Source of the DNA: Pseudomonas gingeri
GTDB taxonomy: Bacteria; Pseudomonadota; Gammaproteobacteria; Pseudomonadales; Pseudomonadaceae
Reading direction: 5' to 3'
NCBI RefSeq assembly: GCF_013385635.1
Contig: NZ_JACAPR010000012.1
Coordinates: 124,001 to 188,000, forward strand
Length of the DNA: 64,000 bases
Under the pieces are notes generated by a model. The model searched no databases and was not told the origin of the DNA. It saw only the letters and a list, made by a program, of their open reading frames with translations. This document shows, piece after piece, positions 8,478 to 16,783 of the stretch; position 1 is the stretch's first letter; each line of letters begins with the position of its first letter. The position numbers and the translations under genes are program-made.

Positions 8478-9236
8478 TCAAAGACGCTGGATGGTCACGC
8501 TACCCGGCGCACCTTGCGGCCCCGGTTGTCCCGCCAGGCCCGGACGCCCGGACTTGCCACCATCGGTCTTGTAGACAAAGCAGCCCTTGGACTTGCCGCC
8601 CGCGCCCGGACGCCCCGCCGCGCCTGCCGGGCCACCGGCACCACCCTCGACCTGGACCTTGATCTGCTCGGCCGGATAATCCCGCGGCAGTTCGAGCCGG
8701 ACCTGCGCTCCCGGCGCCCCCGGACGGCCATCGCCACCGTTGTCGCCATCGGCCCCGCGGCCGGCCTGGCCCCAGGTGCAACCCGGTTCCTCGCCATTGG
8801 CGCCGTCGAGCCCGACATAACCTGGAATGCCGGTACCGCCACGGGCATCCACCGACAACACAGGGCCGCTCAGGGCATCGATCCGCAGGTTCAGGTTACG
8901 GCCTGGCAGCGGTGCCTTCTGGTAACTGCCCGGAGCGCCTCGCGCGGTAATCTGGCTACCGCTGCCGAGGTCGGCGCGAGCAGCCCTGAGCTCGAAACTC
9001 TGTTCGCTGGGCACGATGGCGATACGCGCCTCGCGGCCCAGGTGCAGTTCGCCCACGTCCAATCGGGTGATACCTGCCGGCACCAGGAGGGTGCCATTGT
9101 CGGCCACGTCCAGGCGTTCCAGTTGCAACACACTGGTATTGCCCGGCAGGCGCAACAGGGAATTGGCTTCAACAGTCACGACCTCGGCACAGGCCAGCGG
9201 GCTGCACAGCACCGCCAACAGACACAGACTACGCAT
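8478..9236 (-). CDS. Secreted collagen-like Gly-rich protein
   Basis: 252 residues starting at ATG 9236 (MRSLCLLAVLCSPLACA), a short Sec signal peptide with cleavage near Ala18-Cys19-Ala20. The N-terminal third is beta-rich (VEANSLLRLPGNTSVLQLER). From about residue 120 onward there are collagen-like G-x-y tracts (GGDGRPGAPGAQ, GGAGGPAGAAGRPGAGG, GRPGLAGQPGPQGAPG). I do not recognise a named family. The start overlaps the end of the upstream DUF1145 gene by 8 bp, so the two are translationally coupled. Possible roles in surface structure or adhesion are inference from collagen-like composition. Confidence 0.75.
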   Translation of the reverse strand: MRSLCLLAVLCSPLACAEVVTVEANSLLRLPGNTSVLQLERLDVADNGTLLVPAGITRLDVGELHLGREARIAIVPSEQSFELRAARADLGSGSQITARGAPGSYQKAPLPGRNLNLRIDALSGPVLSVDARGGTGIPGYVGLDGANGEEPGCTWGQAGRGADGDNGGDGRPGAPGAQVRLELPRDYPAEQIKVQVEGGAGGPAGAAGRPGAGGKSKGCFVYKTDGGKSGRPGLAGQPGPQGAPGSVTIQRL

Positions 9237-9507
9237 GGCTGACTTCCTCACGCGCCGGCAATGGCAGGATCTGCAGGTGGAACATACCGAACAGCAGGAT
9301 CTGCGCCCGGTCACGCCAAGGGTGCGAACGGCCTTGCAGGCTGCCGTTGAACAGCAGTATCTCAAGCAGATGAGTCAGCAACAGCAGGCTCCCGGCCAGA
9401 TTCACCAATAAACGAAACGGGCTGACCAGCGGATTCACCAGGTTGATCAACACCACCAGCCAGAACAGCAGCGTCAGGACCTTCCCCAACCCCCAAAGCA
9501 CCTTCAT
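9229..9507 (-). CDS. DUF1145 family small membrane protein
   Basis: 92 residues, start at ATG 9507 (MKVLWGLGKVLTLLFW) preceded by an AAGGGGGG ribosome site. Two or three hydrophobic helices (about 5-30, 32-50 and 65-80) predict an inner-membrane protein. The family is common in Pseudomonas and has no known function. Its stop codon overlaps the start of the collagen-like gene, so the pair forms a two-gene operon, and it may help assemble or export its partner; that link is inference from coupling only. Confidence 0.75.
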   Translation of the reverse strand: MKVLWGLGKVLTLLFWLVVLINLVNPLVSPFRLLVNLAGSLLLLTHLLEILLFNGSLQGRSHPWRDRAQILLFGMFHLQILPLPAREEVSHA

Positions 9508-9767
9508 ACGCCCCCCTTGGTACATTATTCTTTGGGCGCACAGTAACGGCTTGCACAGGCAATTTGCCAGTGGCCCCGGAAAATTATTCTCCAACGGTCG
9601 TCCTGCCCACCCATTCGGCGAAATTCACCGGTCCAGAGCGGCTGTCCAGCCATTGACCGACACCCGTGCAGGGGGCCTCCTCCAGCCTGTTGGCGATTTC
9701 CCGAACCGCGCTCTAGGCCGGGCCGTTCGGGCAGGCTAGTCTTTGCAGTTCTGATTGAGGATTTTCG
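9508..9767. other. Divergent intergenic region, no gene seen
   Basis: 260 bp between the divergent DUF1145 and DUF6231 genes. It has a 7-bp inverted repeat, CCCGAAC at 9700-9706 and GTTCGGG at 9725-9731, just before the DUF6231 start. I see no credible ORF or RNA gene; it should hold both promoters. Confidence 0.5.
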
Positions 9768-10265
9768 ATGACCGAGAGCATTTCTTCCCGCACGCCCCAG
9801 CAAGCCCTGGCGGCACTCCTGGACCGCTATGCACCGCAGAACCTGTTGCTGGTGGGCGCAGGCAGCTTTCCGGCACTCGAGGCGTTCCAGGCGGCGCACC
9901 CGCAGACCCAGGTCGCCCTCGCCAAACCGGGGGCCCTGCCGGCCGAGCTGGCGGCACGGCGCTTCGACCTGGCGCTGGTGGTCGATTGCCTCGAACACCT
10001 GCCCAAGCGTGCCGGCCGGGAACTGCTGGGCGGCATCCGCAACCTCAATGCCAGCCGTATCGCGGTGTTGGTGGACATGCCGGCCAGTGGCTGGCAGGAC
10101 AGCGACTTCTTTGCCCTGGCCCTGCAAAGCAGCGAGCGTTTCCAGCGCGACCAGCAGGTGCTGACGCTGTTCACCTACGATCTGCGGGAATACAAACAGG
10201 TGCCGGACTGGCTCAACGCCAAGTTCTGGGCCAACCCGGAAAACTTCGGCAAGTACTGGTGGTAA
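9768..10265 (+). CDS. DUF6231 family protein, methyltransferase-like fold
   Basis: 165 residues. The N-terminal half shows the layout of a class I SAM-binding fold: LLLVGAGSFPALEAF resembles motif I, and FDLALVVDCLEHLPKRAG resembles the D/E-x-L-E-H segment of small methyltransferases. The C-terminus ends NPENFGKYWW. The family is conserved in Pseudomonas but I know of no assigned substrate, and the glycine-rich loop is shorter than in active enzymes, so catalysis is uncertain. Followed after only 4 bp by ychJ, hence probably one operon. Confidence 0.75.
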   Translation: MTESISSRTPQQALAALLDRYAPQNLLLVGAGSFPALEAFQAAHPQTQVALAKPGALPAELAARRFDLALVVDCLEHLPKRAGRELLGGIRNLNASRIAVLVDMPASGWQDSDFFALALQSSERFQRDQQVLTLFTYDLREYKQVPDWLNAKFWANPENFGKYWW

Positions 10266-10269
10266 TCCG

Positions 10270-10746
10270 ATGAGTACATCCATTTGCCCTTGCGGCAGCG
10301 GCAACCTGCTGGACGCCTGCTGCGGCCACTACCATGAGGGCCATCCCGCGCCCTGCGCCGAGGCCCTGATGCGCTCGCGCTACAGCGCCTACGTGCTGGG
10401 CCTGGTCGATTACCTGGTGACGACCACCCTGCCCGGCCAGCAGCACGGGCTGGATCGCCAGTCCATCGCCGACTGGAGCGCGCAAAGCACTTGGCTGGGC
10501 CTGCAGGTGGAAAGCTCGGAGGTCTTCGGCGGCCAACCCGAGCACGCCTTCGTGACCTTTACCGCGCGCTGGCATGACCACGGCGGCGAACACAGCCACC
10601 GTGAGCGCTCATCCTTCGTGCAGAACAGCGGCCGCTGGTATTTCATCGACCCAACCGTCCCGCTCAAGGCCGGACGCAATGACGCCTGCCCCTGCGGCAG
10701 CGGGCAGAAATACAAGAAGTGCTGTTCGAGCTACCTGATCATCTGA
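10270..10746 (+). CDS. ychJ: YchJ family protein (UPF0225) with two SEC-C-type cysteine motifs
   Basis: 158 residues. The N-terminal CPCGSGNLLDACCG and C-terminal CPCGSGQKYKKCC are zinc-binding SEC-C-type motifs at each end of the NTF2-like YchJ domain (ALMRSRYSAYVLG, FTARWHD, SSFVQNSGRWYFIDP). Function is not established in any species I know; zinc binding is a family inference. Its last 8 bp overlap the end of the convergent gene on the other strand. Confidence 0.9.
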   Translation: MSTSICPCGSGNLLDACCGHYHEGHPAPCAEALMRSRYSAYVLGLVDYLVTTTLPGQQHGLDRQSIADWSAQSTWLGLQVESSEVFGGQPEHAFVTFTARWHDHGGEHSHRERSSFVQNSGRWYFIDPTVPLKAGRNDACPCGSGQKYKKCCSSYLII

Positions 10747-11242
10747 GCTTCAGATGCGACGTATCGGGCACCGCCGCGGCAGGCGGCGCCGGTAGCTGGC
10801 CCATGTCACTGCCCACCGGGGCCACGCTGAACGCCGACAGGTCGAGGGCCGGTGCCACAGGCGCCGGCTTGAGGTCCTGCACATCACTGCCGATCTCGGC
10901 AATCACATAGTCCGGCGCGTCGACCTCGCTGAAGGCGGCCATATAGGCATCTCGCGGCACCACCCGGGCACGCCCGGCGGGCTCGGGAGCGGCGATCATC
11001 TCGATCTCTTCCATCGCCATCTCGACCACCGAGACCACCGCACCGGCACGTTCGATGGTCGCCCGGTACTTCTCGGCGGCGGCCACGTCGAGGTTGTTCT
11101 TCAGGACCAGGCGGCGCCCGGAGAACAGCAGTTCGATACGCTGGGCATCGGCCTGGAACAGCCGCGCCAGGTTGTTCCTGACCTGCTCGGCCGGGGCGCC
11201 GGGAACCAATTCGCCGCTGAAGACAATCTCGTAAAGACTCAT
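10739..11242 (-). CDS. Conserved hypothetical protein with an N-terminal EIVFSGEL-type domain
   Basis: 167 residues from ATG 11242. Residues 1-75 (MSLYEIVFSGELVPGAP, LARLFQADAQRIELLFSGR, AAAEKYRATIERAGAVV) match a small domain I recognise from the N-termini of several proteobacterial membrane proteins (DUF805 and RDD types), but here no membrane helix follows. The rest is a low-complexity Ala/Pro/Asp region ending SHLKLR. Soluble, function unknown. Convergent with ychJ, overlapping it by 8 bp; the starts upstream of 11242 have no ribosome site. Confidence 0.7.
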   Translation of the reverse strand: MSLYEIVFSGELVPGAPAEQVRNNLARLFQADAQRIELLFSGRRLVLKNNLDVAAAEKYRATIERAGAVVSVVEMAMEEIEMIAAPEPAGRARVVPRDAYMAAFSEVDAPDYVIAEIGSDVQDLKPAPVAPALDLSAFSVAPVGSDMGQLPAPPAAAVPDTSHLKLR

Positions 11243-11376
11243 GACCACACTCCTGTGCGCCGGGCTCGGATCCGTTGCGCGAATGAGCGGAAGTATCACC
11301 CAGGTGGTTTTGCCATCACAACCTTGCAACGCTTGCCCTGTCACCTTGCTAGACTGAGTTTTCGGTGGAGGAATCT

Positions 11377-11871
11377 ATGCACTCACGGATACTCGGTGGC
11401 CTTGGCCCAATGATGCTTGGCCTGACGATGCTGCTGGCGTTGTCCGGCTGCGCGTCCTGGCTCGATGCCGGGCCCCGTGACCCCGAGGTGCACCTGGTAC
11501 GGGTGGAACTGGTCAAGGCCAAGTTGCTGCAGCAGAAATTCAAGCTGCACTTTCGCGTCGACAACCCCAACGACAACACCCTGACCGTGCGCGGGCTGCG
11601 CTATCGGATCTACCTCGACCAGTGGTTGCTGACCGAGGGCGAGTCCGACGAATGGCTGACGGTGGAGCCCAACAGCCGGGCGTTTTTCGTCGTGTCGGTG
11701 CGGACCAATCTCTGGCAACACATGAAGCCCTTGGCCAAGCGCCTGGAAAAACCCGACCAGCCGATCCCCTATCGCCTGGAGGGCGAACTGAAAACCGGAT
11801 TATTCATCGGCTATGACGTGCACCTTGAGCGTAAAGGCGAGATAATTCCCGGCGATTTAATTTCGGAGTAG
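11377..11871 (+). CDS. LEA type 2 family (WHy domain) lipoprotein
   Basis: 164 residues starting at ATG 11377 (MHSRILGGLGPMM), with GGAGGA at 11367-11372 as ribosome site; the in-frame GTG upstream lies within that site and is rejected. A lipoprotein signal ends in LALSGC (Cys about 24). The mature part is a WHy/LEA_2 beta-sandwich (HFRVDNPNDNTLTVRGLRY, YLDQWLLTEGES, FFVVSVRTNLW), a fold implicated in desiccation or membrane stress. Seven bases separate it from the His-rich SEC-C gene, so the two are cotranscribed. Confidence 0.85.
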   Translation: MHSRILGGLGPMMLGLTMLLALSGCASWLDAGPRDPEVHLVRVELVKAKLLQQKFKLHFRVDNPNDNTLTVRGLRYRIYLDQWLLTEGESDEWLTVEPNSRAFFVVSVRTNLWQHMKPLAKRLEKPDQPIPYRLEGELKTGLFIGYDVHLERKGEIIPGDLISE

Positions 11872-11878
11872 TTCCAGC

Positions 11879-12085
11879 ATGACTCAGCAACCTCACGTCC
11901 ATGGCCCTGATTGCGATCACGATCATGATCACGCGCACCATGATCACGACCATGGCCATGTTCACGGGCCGAACTGCGGGCACGCTCACCAGGAGCCGGT
12001 GCGTAACGCACTCAAGGACGTGGGCCGCAACGACCCTTGCCCTTGCGGCAATGGCAAGAAGTTCAAGAAGTGCCACGGCGCCTGA
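11879..12085 (+). CDS. Small His-rich SEC-C metal-binding protein
   Basis: 68 residues in two parts. The first 38 are a dense His/Asp stretch (HVHGPDCDHDHDHAHHD, GHVHGPNCGHAH). The last 25 are a SEC-C zinc motif (RNDPCPCGNGKKFKKC). No signal peptide, so probably a cytoplasmic metal (Zn/Ni/Co) binding or buffering protein; the motif-based part is sound, the metal role is inference. It is the last gene before a shared terminator. Confidence 0.8.
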   Translation: MTQQPHVHGPDCDHDHDHAHHDHDHGHVHGPNCGHAHQEPVRNALKDVGRNDPCPCGNGKKFKKCHGA

Positions 12086-12105
12086 GCGCCTGCCGGTGCA
12101 AAAGA

Positions 12106-12133
12106 AGACCTGCCTGAGCGCAGGTCTCTTTTT
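12106..12133. terminator. Rho-independent terminator after the His-rich SEC-C gene
   Basis: AGACCTGC and GCAGGTCT form an 8-bp stem with loop CTGAGC, followed by CTTTTT. It lies between convergent genes, so it ends the plus-strand operon and may also stop the sugar operon coming from the other side, although there is no T-run in that direction. Confidence 0.8.
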
Positions 12134-12156
12134 ATCAGCAGGTCGCTGACCGGGGC

Positions 12157-13068
12157 TCAACCGCGGCTCACGCCCTCGGTGAGGGTGTAGCTGATGCTGC
12201 GTCCAGGCAGCAGATCGATCTTCGGCGAGTGACTTTCAATCTCGAAGTAGGGCAAGTCGGGTGCATTGAACACCTCGGTCGGATGCCCATGGGCGTAGGC
12301 TTGCGCTGCTGTCCCGGGCACCACCGGCGCGAACCGCCAGTACTGGTAACGGCCCTCGGGCAAATCCAGTCGAACCCTCGCCAGTCCCGTACCCCCGCCC
12401 AATCCCACCTTGAACTGCTGGCCGTGCTCACAGCGAACCAGCGCATTGCCGGCATCCACAGCAATCAGCTCCTGGCGCGTCAGGTCCTCAAGCGAGCCTT
12501 GACCGGCAATCGCTCGGAAGGGTTCGTCCCTGCTATCGCCGAGATCGACCACGACCTGGCCGGCGCGGCGCAGCATCAGCACGTCCCAGATCCCGCAGGG
12601 CACCACCCCATCGCCGGTGTTGCTCAACGTATGCTGCACCGTCCAGGATTGTGTCTGCGCCTGGAGGGTAATCTTGCGGCGTATCCGCAATCCGCTTTGC
12701 CGACAGACCGGGCTCAGCAGTTCGATGCCCGCCGACGAGTCGTCCACCCAGGTCTGCAGGACCGTATAGCGGCCACTGTCCAGGTCGCGGTGGGGATTGC
12801 CTTCGGGCCAGGCGGTTTCCGGCGCCACCCAGGTCTTGCCGCCGCCCCAGAGGGGAAACGACCAACTGCCACACAGTCGCTCCCAGACCTGCGGATCGTC
12901 ACTGGCCTGTTCGCCAGCCAGTTGTGGGTGGATAAAACACAATTGCGTGCCGGCGCACTCGATACCCATCAGCCGCCCGCCGATGTCCGGCACCACCTGC
13001 AACGCCAGTTCGCCGTGGCGCAGTGTCCACGCCGGCCAGCCGAGAAACTCCCCTGAATGTAGTTGCAC
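12157..13068 (-). CDS. DUF4380 / aldose-epimerase-fold protein, last gene of the sugar operon
   Basis: 303 residues, no signal peptide. It begins MQLHSGEFLGWPAWTLRHG and has the galactose-mutarotase-like beta-sandwich layout (VVPDIGGRLMGIECAG, WSFPLWGGGKTWVAPE, VQHTLSNTGDGVVPCGIWD, PYFEIESHSPKIDL), as in DUF4380 proteins. It could act on the anomeric form of the sugar taken up by the adjacent ABC transporter. It follows the hydroxyacid dehydrogenase gene by 9 bp and is the promoter-distal gene of the operon. Specific substrate not readable. Confidence 0.75.
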   Translation of the reverse strand: MQLHSGEFLGWPAWTLRHGELALQVVPDIGGRLMGIECAGTQLCFIHPQLAGEQASDDPQVWERLCGSWSFPLWGGGKTWVAPETAWPEGNPHRDLDSGRYTVLQTWVDDSSAGIELLSPVCRQSGLRIRRKITLQAQTQSWTVQHTLSNTGDGVVPCGIWDVLMLRRAGQVVVDLGDSRDEPFRAIAGQGSLEDLTRQELIAVDAGNALVRCEHGQQFKVGLGGGTGLARVRLDLPEGRYQYWRFAPVVPGTAAQAYAHGHPTEVFNAPDLPYFEIESHSPKIDLLPGRSISYTLTEGVSRG

Positions 13069-13077
13069 CTTTTCACC

Positions 13078-14115
13078 TCAACTCTTGTCGACCGGTTTGC
13101 TGCGCAGCAGGAACACCGACTCGGGCTGCGCGACCTTGCACATGACCGGGGCAATGCGCCGGCTGATCAGTTGCGCGTCAGCGACCACGCGTTTGCCGAT
13201 CTGCCGCAGGGCCTCGTCCATCGCGCCCGCCTGGTGCGGTGACAGCAACAGGTTGTCGATACCGCGCAGGCGATGCTCCGCCGGTACCGGCTCGACCGGG
13301 AAGACATCGGTCGCCACGCGGATATGCCCGCTGGCCGCCGCATCGAGCATGGCATCGAAATCCACCACCCCGGCCCGGCTCACCAGGATAAAGGACGCCC
13401 CCGGCTGCATGGATGCAAACTGCCCGGCATCGAGAAAACCCTGGTTCTGCGCCGTGACGCCGGCCACCACGAAGATGATTTTCGACTCCCTCAGCACTTG
13501 CTCCAGCGTGGCGGCCCGGCAACCCAGTGTGCCCAGGTAGTCAGCCGGCAGCCACGGATCATAGGCCATCACCTCGCAATTGAAGGGTTTGAGCAATGGC
13601 ACGATGGCTTTTCCCAGATCGCCCATACCGATAAACCCGACTTTCTGGCGAAACAGGCTGTAGGCGTCGCGGTTGGCGTCCAGGCCATAAGCCTCCGAAT
13701 GCGTGCGGAAACGTCGATCCGAGCGGCTGATGCCGCGAGCCAGGTCGATCGCCATGCCCAACGCCACCTCGGCCACCGGTTCGGCGAATACCGGGCTGAC
13801 ATTCAGCACCCGTACGCCATGGCTGAAGCAGTAGGCGTAGTCGATGTTGCCGAGGAAGTTACCCTCGACATTGAAGATCGCGGTCAACTCGGGCAGTTGC
13901 GCCAGACGCTCCGCCGGCAGGTCGATCTGGCCGATGATCATCGTCGAGCCCAGCACTTTTTCGTTGAAGATGGCCTCGGTCACCGGCCCGTCTTCATGAA
14001 TGCACACCTCCCCCAGGTTATGCAGGGCGGCAAGATCGTCCTGGTCGAAGATATCGCTGACCGCGCGTGGAGCCGGGGCGAGAAAGATACGGGCAGGCGG
14101 TATGACTGGTGACAT
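13078..14115 (-). CDS. D-2-hydroxyacid dehydrogenase family (NAD-binding) in the sugar operon
   Basis: 345 residues from ATG 14115, with AGGAG eight bases upstream. It has the NAD-binding fold (VGFIGMGDLGKAIVPLL; the glycine motif reads GMGDLG) and the family catalytic set: Arg in LVSRAGVVD, Glu in VFPVEPVPAEHRLR and His in LLSPHQAGAMDE. It reduces or oxidises a 2-hydroxy or 2-keto acid with NAD(P). In this operon the substrate is presumably a sugar-acid intermediate; that is inference. A stem-loop separates it from the permease gene. Confidence 0.85.
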   Translation of the reverse strand: MSPVIPPARIFLAPAPRAVSDIFDQDDLAALHNLGEVCIHEDGPVTEAIFNEKVLGSTMIIGQIDLPAERLAQLPELTAIFNVEGNFLGNIDYAYCFSHGVRVLNVSPVFAEPVAEVALGMAIDLARGISRSDRRFRTHSEAYGLDANRDAYSLFRQKVGFIGMGDLGKAIVPLLKPFNCEVMAYDPWLPADYLGTLGCRAATLEQVLRESKIIFVVAGVTAQNQGFLDAGQFASMQPGASFILVSRAGVVDFDAMLDAAASGHIRVATDVFPVEPVPAEHRLRGIDNLLLSPHQAGAMDEALRQIGKRVVADAQLISRRIAPVMCKVAQPESVFLLRSKPVDKS

Positions 14116-14146
14116 GAATGACTCCTGGAACGGCAAGAAATGTCCA

Positions 14147-14170
14147 CCCGCTGCCAGTACCGGCAGCGGG
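14147..14170. other. Intercistronic stem-loop in the sugar operon
   Basis: A 9-bp stem, CCCGCTGCC and GGCAGCGGG, with loop AGTACC, lies between the permease and hydroxyacid dehydrogenase genes. There is no T-run on the minus strand, so it more likely protects upstream mRNA or attenuates than terminates. Confidence 0.55.
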
Positions 14171-14190
14171 CAAAAGATAATCAGGAAGAA

Positions 14191-15180
14191 TCAACGGCTC
14201 TTTTTGCTGAATAACTTGTCCAGCGTGACCGCCAGGATAATCAGCGCCCCCATCACGATTTGCTGGTAGTACGACTGCACGTTCATGATGTTGAGAATAT
14301 TGCTGATGACACCGATGATCAGTCCGCCGATCACCACGCCGGTTATCTTTCCGCGACCACCAAAGAAACTGGTGCCGCCAATAATTGCCGAGGCGATGGC
14401 AAAGGTTTCAAAGCCGAAACCGGCGTTGGGTTCGGCTGCCCCCGTTCGCGCCGTGGTGACAATACCGGCCACACCGGCACACACACCGGAAATCAGAAAC
14501 ACGATAAAGGTGTGCGACTTGATATTGATCCCGGAAAACCATGCCGCCTGGGCATTACCGCCCAGCGCGTAGATATTGCGACCCAACTTGGTGTGCATGC
14601 TGAGAAAGTACAGGAAGCCCACCACGACCACGGTAATGATGACCGGGATCGGCACACCGAGCAGGCGACCGGAAATCAGCTCGATAAAGTGCCGATCAAA
14701 ACCGAATACCGAACGGGCATCGGAAATGATCAGGGTCAGCCCCCGGTAAATCGCCGTGGTACCCAACGTGATGATGAACGGATGCAACTGGGTGATATTA
14801 ACCAGCGCGCCGTTGATCGCGCCCAGCACGGCGCCCATCAGTAAACCGCCCAGCAGGATCGCCGCCCAGAACGGGCACCCGGCGATCATCAGCTTCGCCG
14901 TGATCATGCCGGTCAACGCCAGCATCGAGCCGACCGACAGATCGATACCGGCGATCAGGATGGTAAAGAACACCCCGCAGGCCAACAGCACCATCACCGA
15001 ACTTTGCACCAGTATCTGGCTCAAGTTGTTGGCCGTAAGAAAGTAGTCGGGAGACAGGATGCCCGACAACACCAACAGCAGGACCAGAATGCCGACGGTT
15101 CCATAGGACTGCCAGAGATCGGCACCGCTTCGTTTCATGGGCACTGGGGCAGCAGCAGTTTTTTGTTCGACTTGTGTCAT
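14191..15180 (-). CDS. ABC sugar transporter permease (RbsC/AlsC type)
   Basis: 329 residues from ATG 15180 (MTQVEQKTAAAPVPMK). About ten hydrophobic segments and the family loop GLTLIISDARSVFGF/GGNAQAAWFSGINIKSHTF mark it as a BPD_transp_2 permease of the ribose/allose class. It forms the membrane channel for the ATPase and binding protein encoded just upstream. Two family-typical segments, IIGGTSFFGGRGKITG and VIGGLIIGVISNILN, are intact, so it should be functional. Confidence 0.9.
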   Translation of the reverse strand: MTQVEQKTAAAPVPMKRSGADLWQSYGTVGILVLLLVLSGILSPDYFLTANNLSQILVQSSVMVLLACGVFFTILIAGIDLSVGSMLALTGMITAKLMIAGCPFWAAILLGGLLMGAVLGAINGALVNITQLHPFIITLGTTAIYRGLTLIISDARSVFGFDRHFIELISGRLLGVPIPVIITVVVVGFLYFLSMHTKLGRNIYALGGNAQAAWFSGINIKSHTFIVFLISGVCAGVAGIVTTARTGAAEPNAGFGFETFAIASAIIGGTSFFGGRGKITGVVIGGLIIGVISNILNIMNVQSYYQQIVMGALIILAVTLDKLFSKKSR

Positions 15181-15202
15181 GGCAGATTCCCGGATAATTG
15201 AG

Positions 15203-16711
15203 CTAGCCCATTGCAATACGCATGATGCCTTCCTCGCTGGCATCACCATTGTTCATGACCTCGGCAATACGGCCTTCTTTATAAACAGCGATGCGATCAC
15301 AGACCGCGAGCAGTTCCGGCAACTCCGATGAGACCATGACAATGCCTTTGCCGGCGTTGGCCAGGTCGCGCATGATTTGATAGATCTCGCTCTTGGCACC
15401 GATATCGATACCGCGCGTGGGTTCATCGAAAATAAACAGCTCGCAATCCGCCGCCAGCCATTTCGCGATAATTGCCTTTTGCTGATTGCCGCCGGAAAGT
15501 TCGGTGATGTTCTGCTCCGGCGACGTGCAACGAATACGCAGGCGCTGCTGGTAATCGACACCGAAGCGCTGTTCCTCGGCCCGGTCGATACGCTCCAGCG
15601 ATATCTGCCGCCTGGCGTTGCGCAGGAACGACACCAGGGAGATGTTTTCGGCAATCGAGAAGTTATGGAAGAAGCCGGTCTTGCGCCGGTCCTCGGTGAC
15701 GAACGCCATGCCTGCCTTCACCGCGTGATAGGGGCTGTCGACCGTGGCCTCTCGTCCCCCCAGGGTCACCGTGCCGCCGGCACGGGCCCGGGCACCGAAG
15801 ATCACTTCCATCAGTTCGCTGCGACCGGCGCCCATCAACCCGGCGAAACCGAGAATCTCGCCCTGGAAGAGATCGAACGAGACATCCCTGACACGCCCGT
15901 CCCGCGATGACAGGTGACGCACCTCCAGCACCCGCTCGTCCGGTCGGACCCCGGCCCCGTCAGGTCGGCTGCTGTTGATTTCACGCCCGACCATGCTTGC
16001 CACCAGGGTCCGCAGAGGCGTGGTCCTGGCGTCGAAGGTACCGACGCACTGACCGTCCTTGAGCACGGAAACGCAGTCGCCGATTTCGGCGATCTCCTTG
16101 AGCTTGTGCGAGATGTAGACAATGCCGATACCGGCGGACTTCAGTTCGTTGATCACCTTGAACAGGTGCTGTACTTCGGTATCGGTCAGCGACGAAGTGG
16201 GCTCATCCATGATGATCACCCTGGCATCGCACACCAGCGCCTTGGCAATCTCCACCTGCTGCTTTTCGGAAATGCTCAGTTCGCCGACCAGGGTCGCCGG
16301 GTGCCGGGCCAGGCCGATCCGCGCCAGGGTCTCGCGCGTCTTGCGGTGCATCAGGGCCCGATCGATCATCGACACCCCCAGCACCTTGCGCGTCGGCAGG
16401 CGCCCGACAAACAGGTTCTCCTCGATGCTCAGGTAATCGATGACGCTGAGTTCCTGGTAGATCAGCGCAATGCCGTAGGCCTTCGAAATACTCGGGGTCA
16501 GGCTGGCGTACTGCGTATCGCCGAGCTGTATCTGGCCTTCGCTGGGCTCATAGATGCCACTGAGGATCTTCATCAGTGTCGACTTGCCGGCACCGTTTTC
16601 GCCGAGCAGGATGTGCACCTGCGAGGCATGGATATCGAAACTCACGCCATCGAGCGCCACCGTGCCGGCGAAGCGCTTGACGATATTGCGCACTGAAACC
16701 AGCGCTCCCAT
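15203..16711 (-). CDS. Two-domain sugar ABC transporter ATPase (RbsA/AlsA/MglA type)
   Basis: 502 residues, twin nucleotide-binding domains. First domain: Walker A GENGAGKST (38-46), signature LSISEKQQVEIAKAL, Walker B VIIMDEPTSSL. Second domain has the degenerate Walker A GLMGAGRSELMEV that is usual in this class, signature LSGGNQQKAIIAKWL and Walker B LFIFDEPTRGID. Powers import through the adjacent permease. Start ATG 16711 gives MGALVSVRNIVKRF. It is 72 bp downstream of the binding-protein gene, across a stem-loop that probably tunes the ratio of the two products. Confidence 0.93.
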   Translation of the reverse strand: MGALVSVRNIVKRFAGTVALDGVSFDIHASQVHILLGENGAGKSTLMKILSGIYEPSEGQIQLGDTQYASLTPSISKAYGIALIYQELSVIDYLSIEENLFVGRLPTRKVLGVSMIDRALMHRKTRETLARIGLARHPATLVGELSISEKQQVEIAKALVCDARVIIMDEPTSSLTDTEVQHLFKVINELKSAGIGIVYISHKLKEIAEIGDCVSVLKDGQCVGTFDARTTPLRTLVASMVGREINSSRPDGAGVRPDERVLEVRHLSSRDGRVRDVSFDLFQGEILGFAGLMGAGRSELMEVIFGARARAGGTVTLGGREATVDSPYHAVKAGMAFVTEDRRKTGFFHNFSIAENISLVSFLRNARRQISLERIDRAEEQRFGVDYQQRLRIRCTSPEQNITELSGGNQQKAIIAKWLAADCELFIFDEPTRGIDIGAKSEIYQIMRDLANAGKGIVMVSSELPELLAVCDRIAVYKEGRIAEVMNNGDASEEGIMRIAMG

Positions 16712-16747
16712 GATGCTCTCCCGACAAGAAACACGACCTGGTTATCG

Positions 16748-16767
16748 CCCGGGGCAACGACCCCGGG
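16748..16767. other. Stem-loop downstream of the binding-protein gene
   Basis: CCCGGGG and CCCCGGG pair over loop CAACGA, just after the stop of the sugar-binding-protein gene. Such hairpins after periplasmic-binding-protein genes commonly stabilise the 5' message so that the binding protein is made in excess. Confidence 0.6.
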
Positions 16768-16783
16768 ACAACACCCGCACGGG

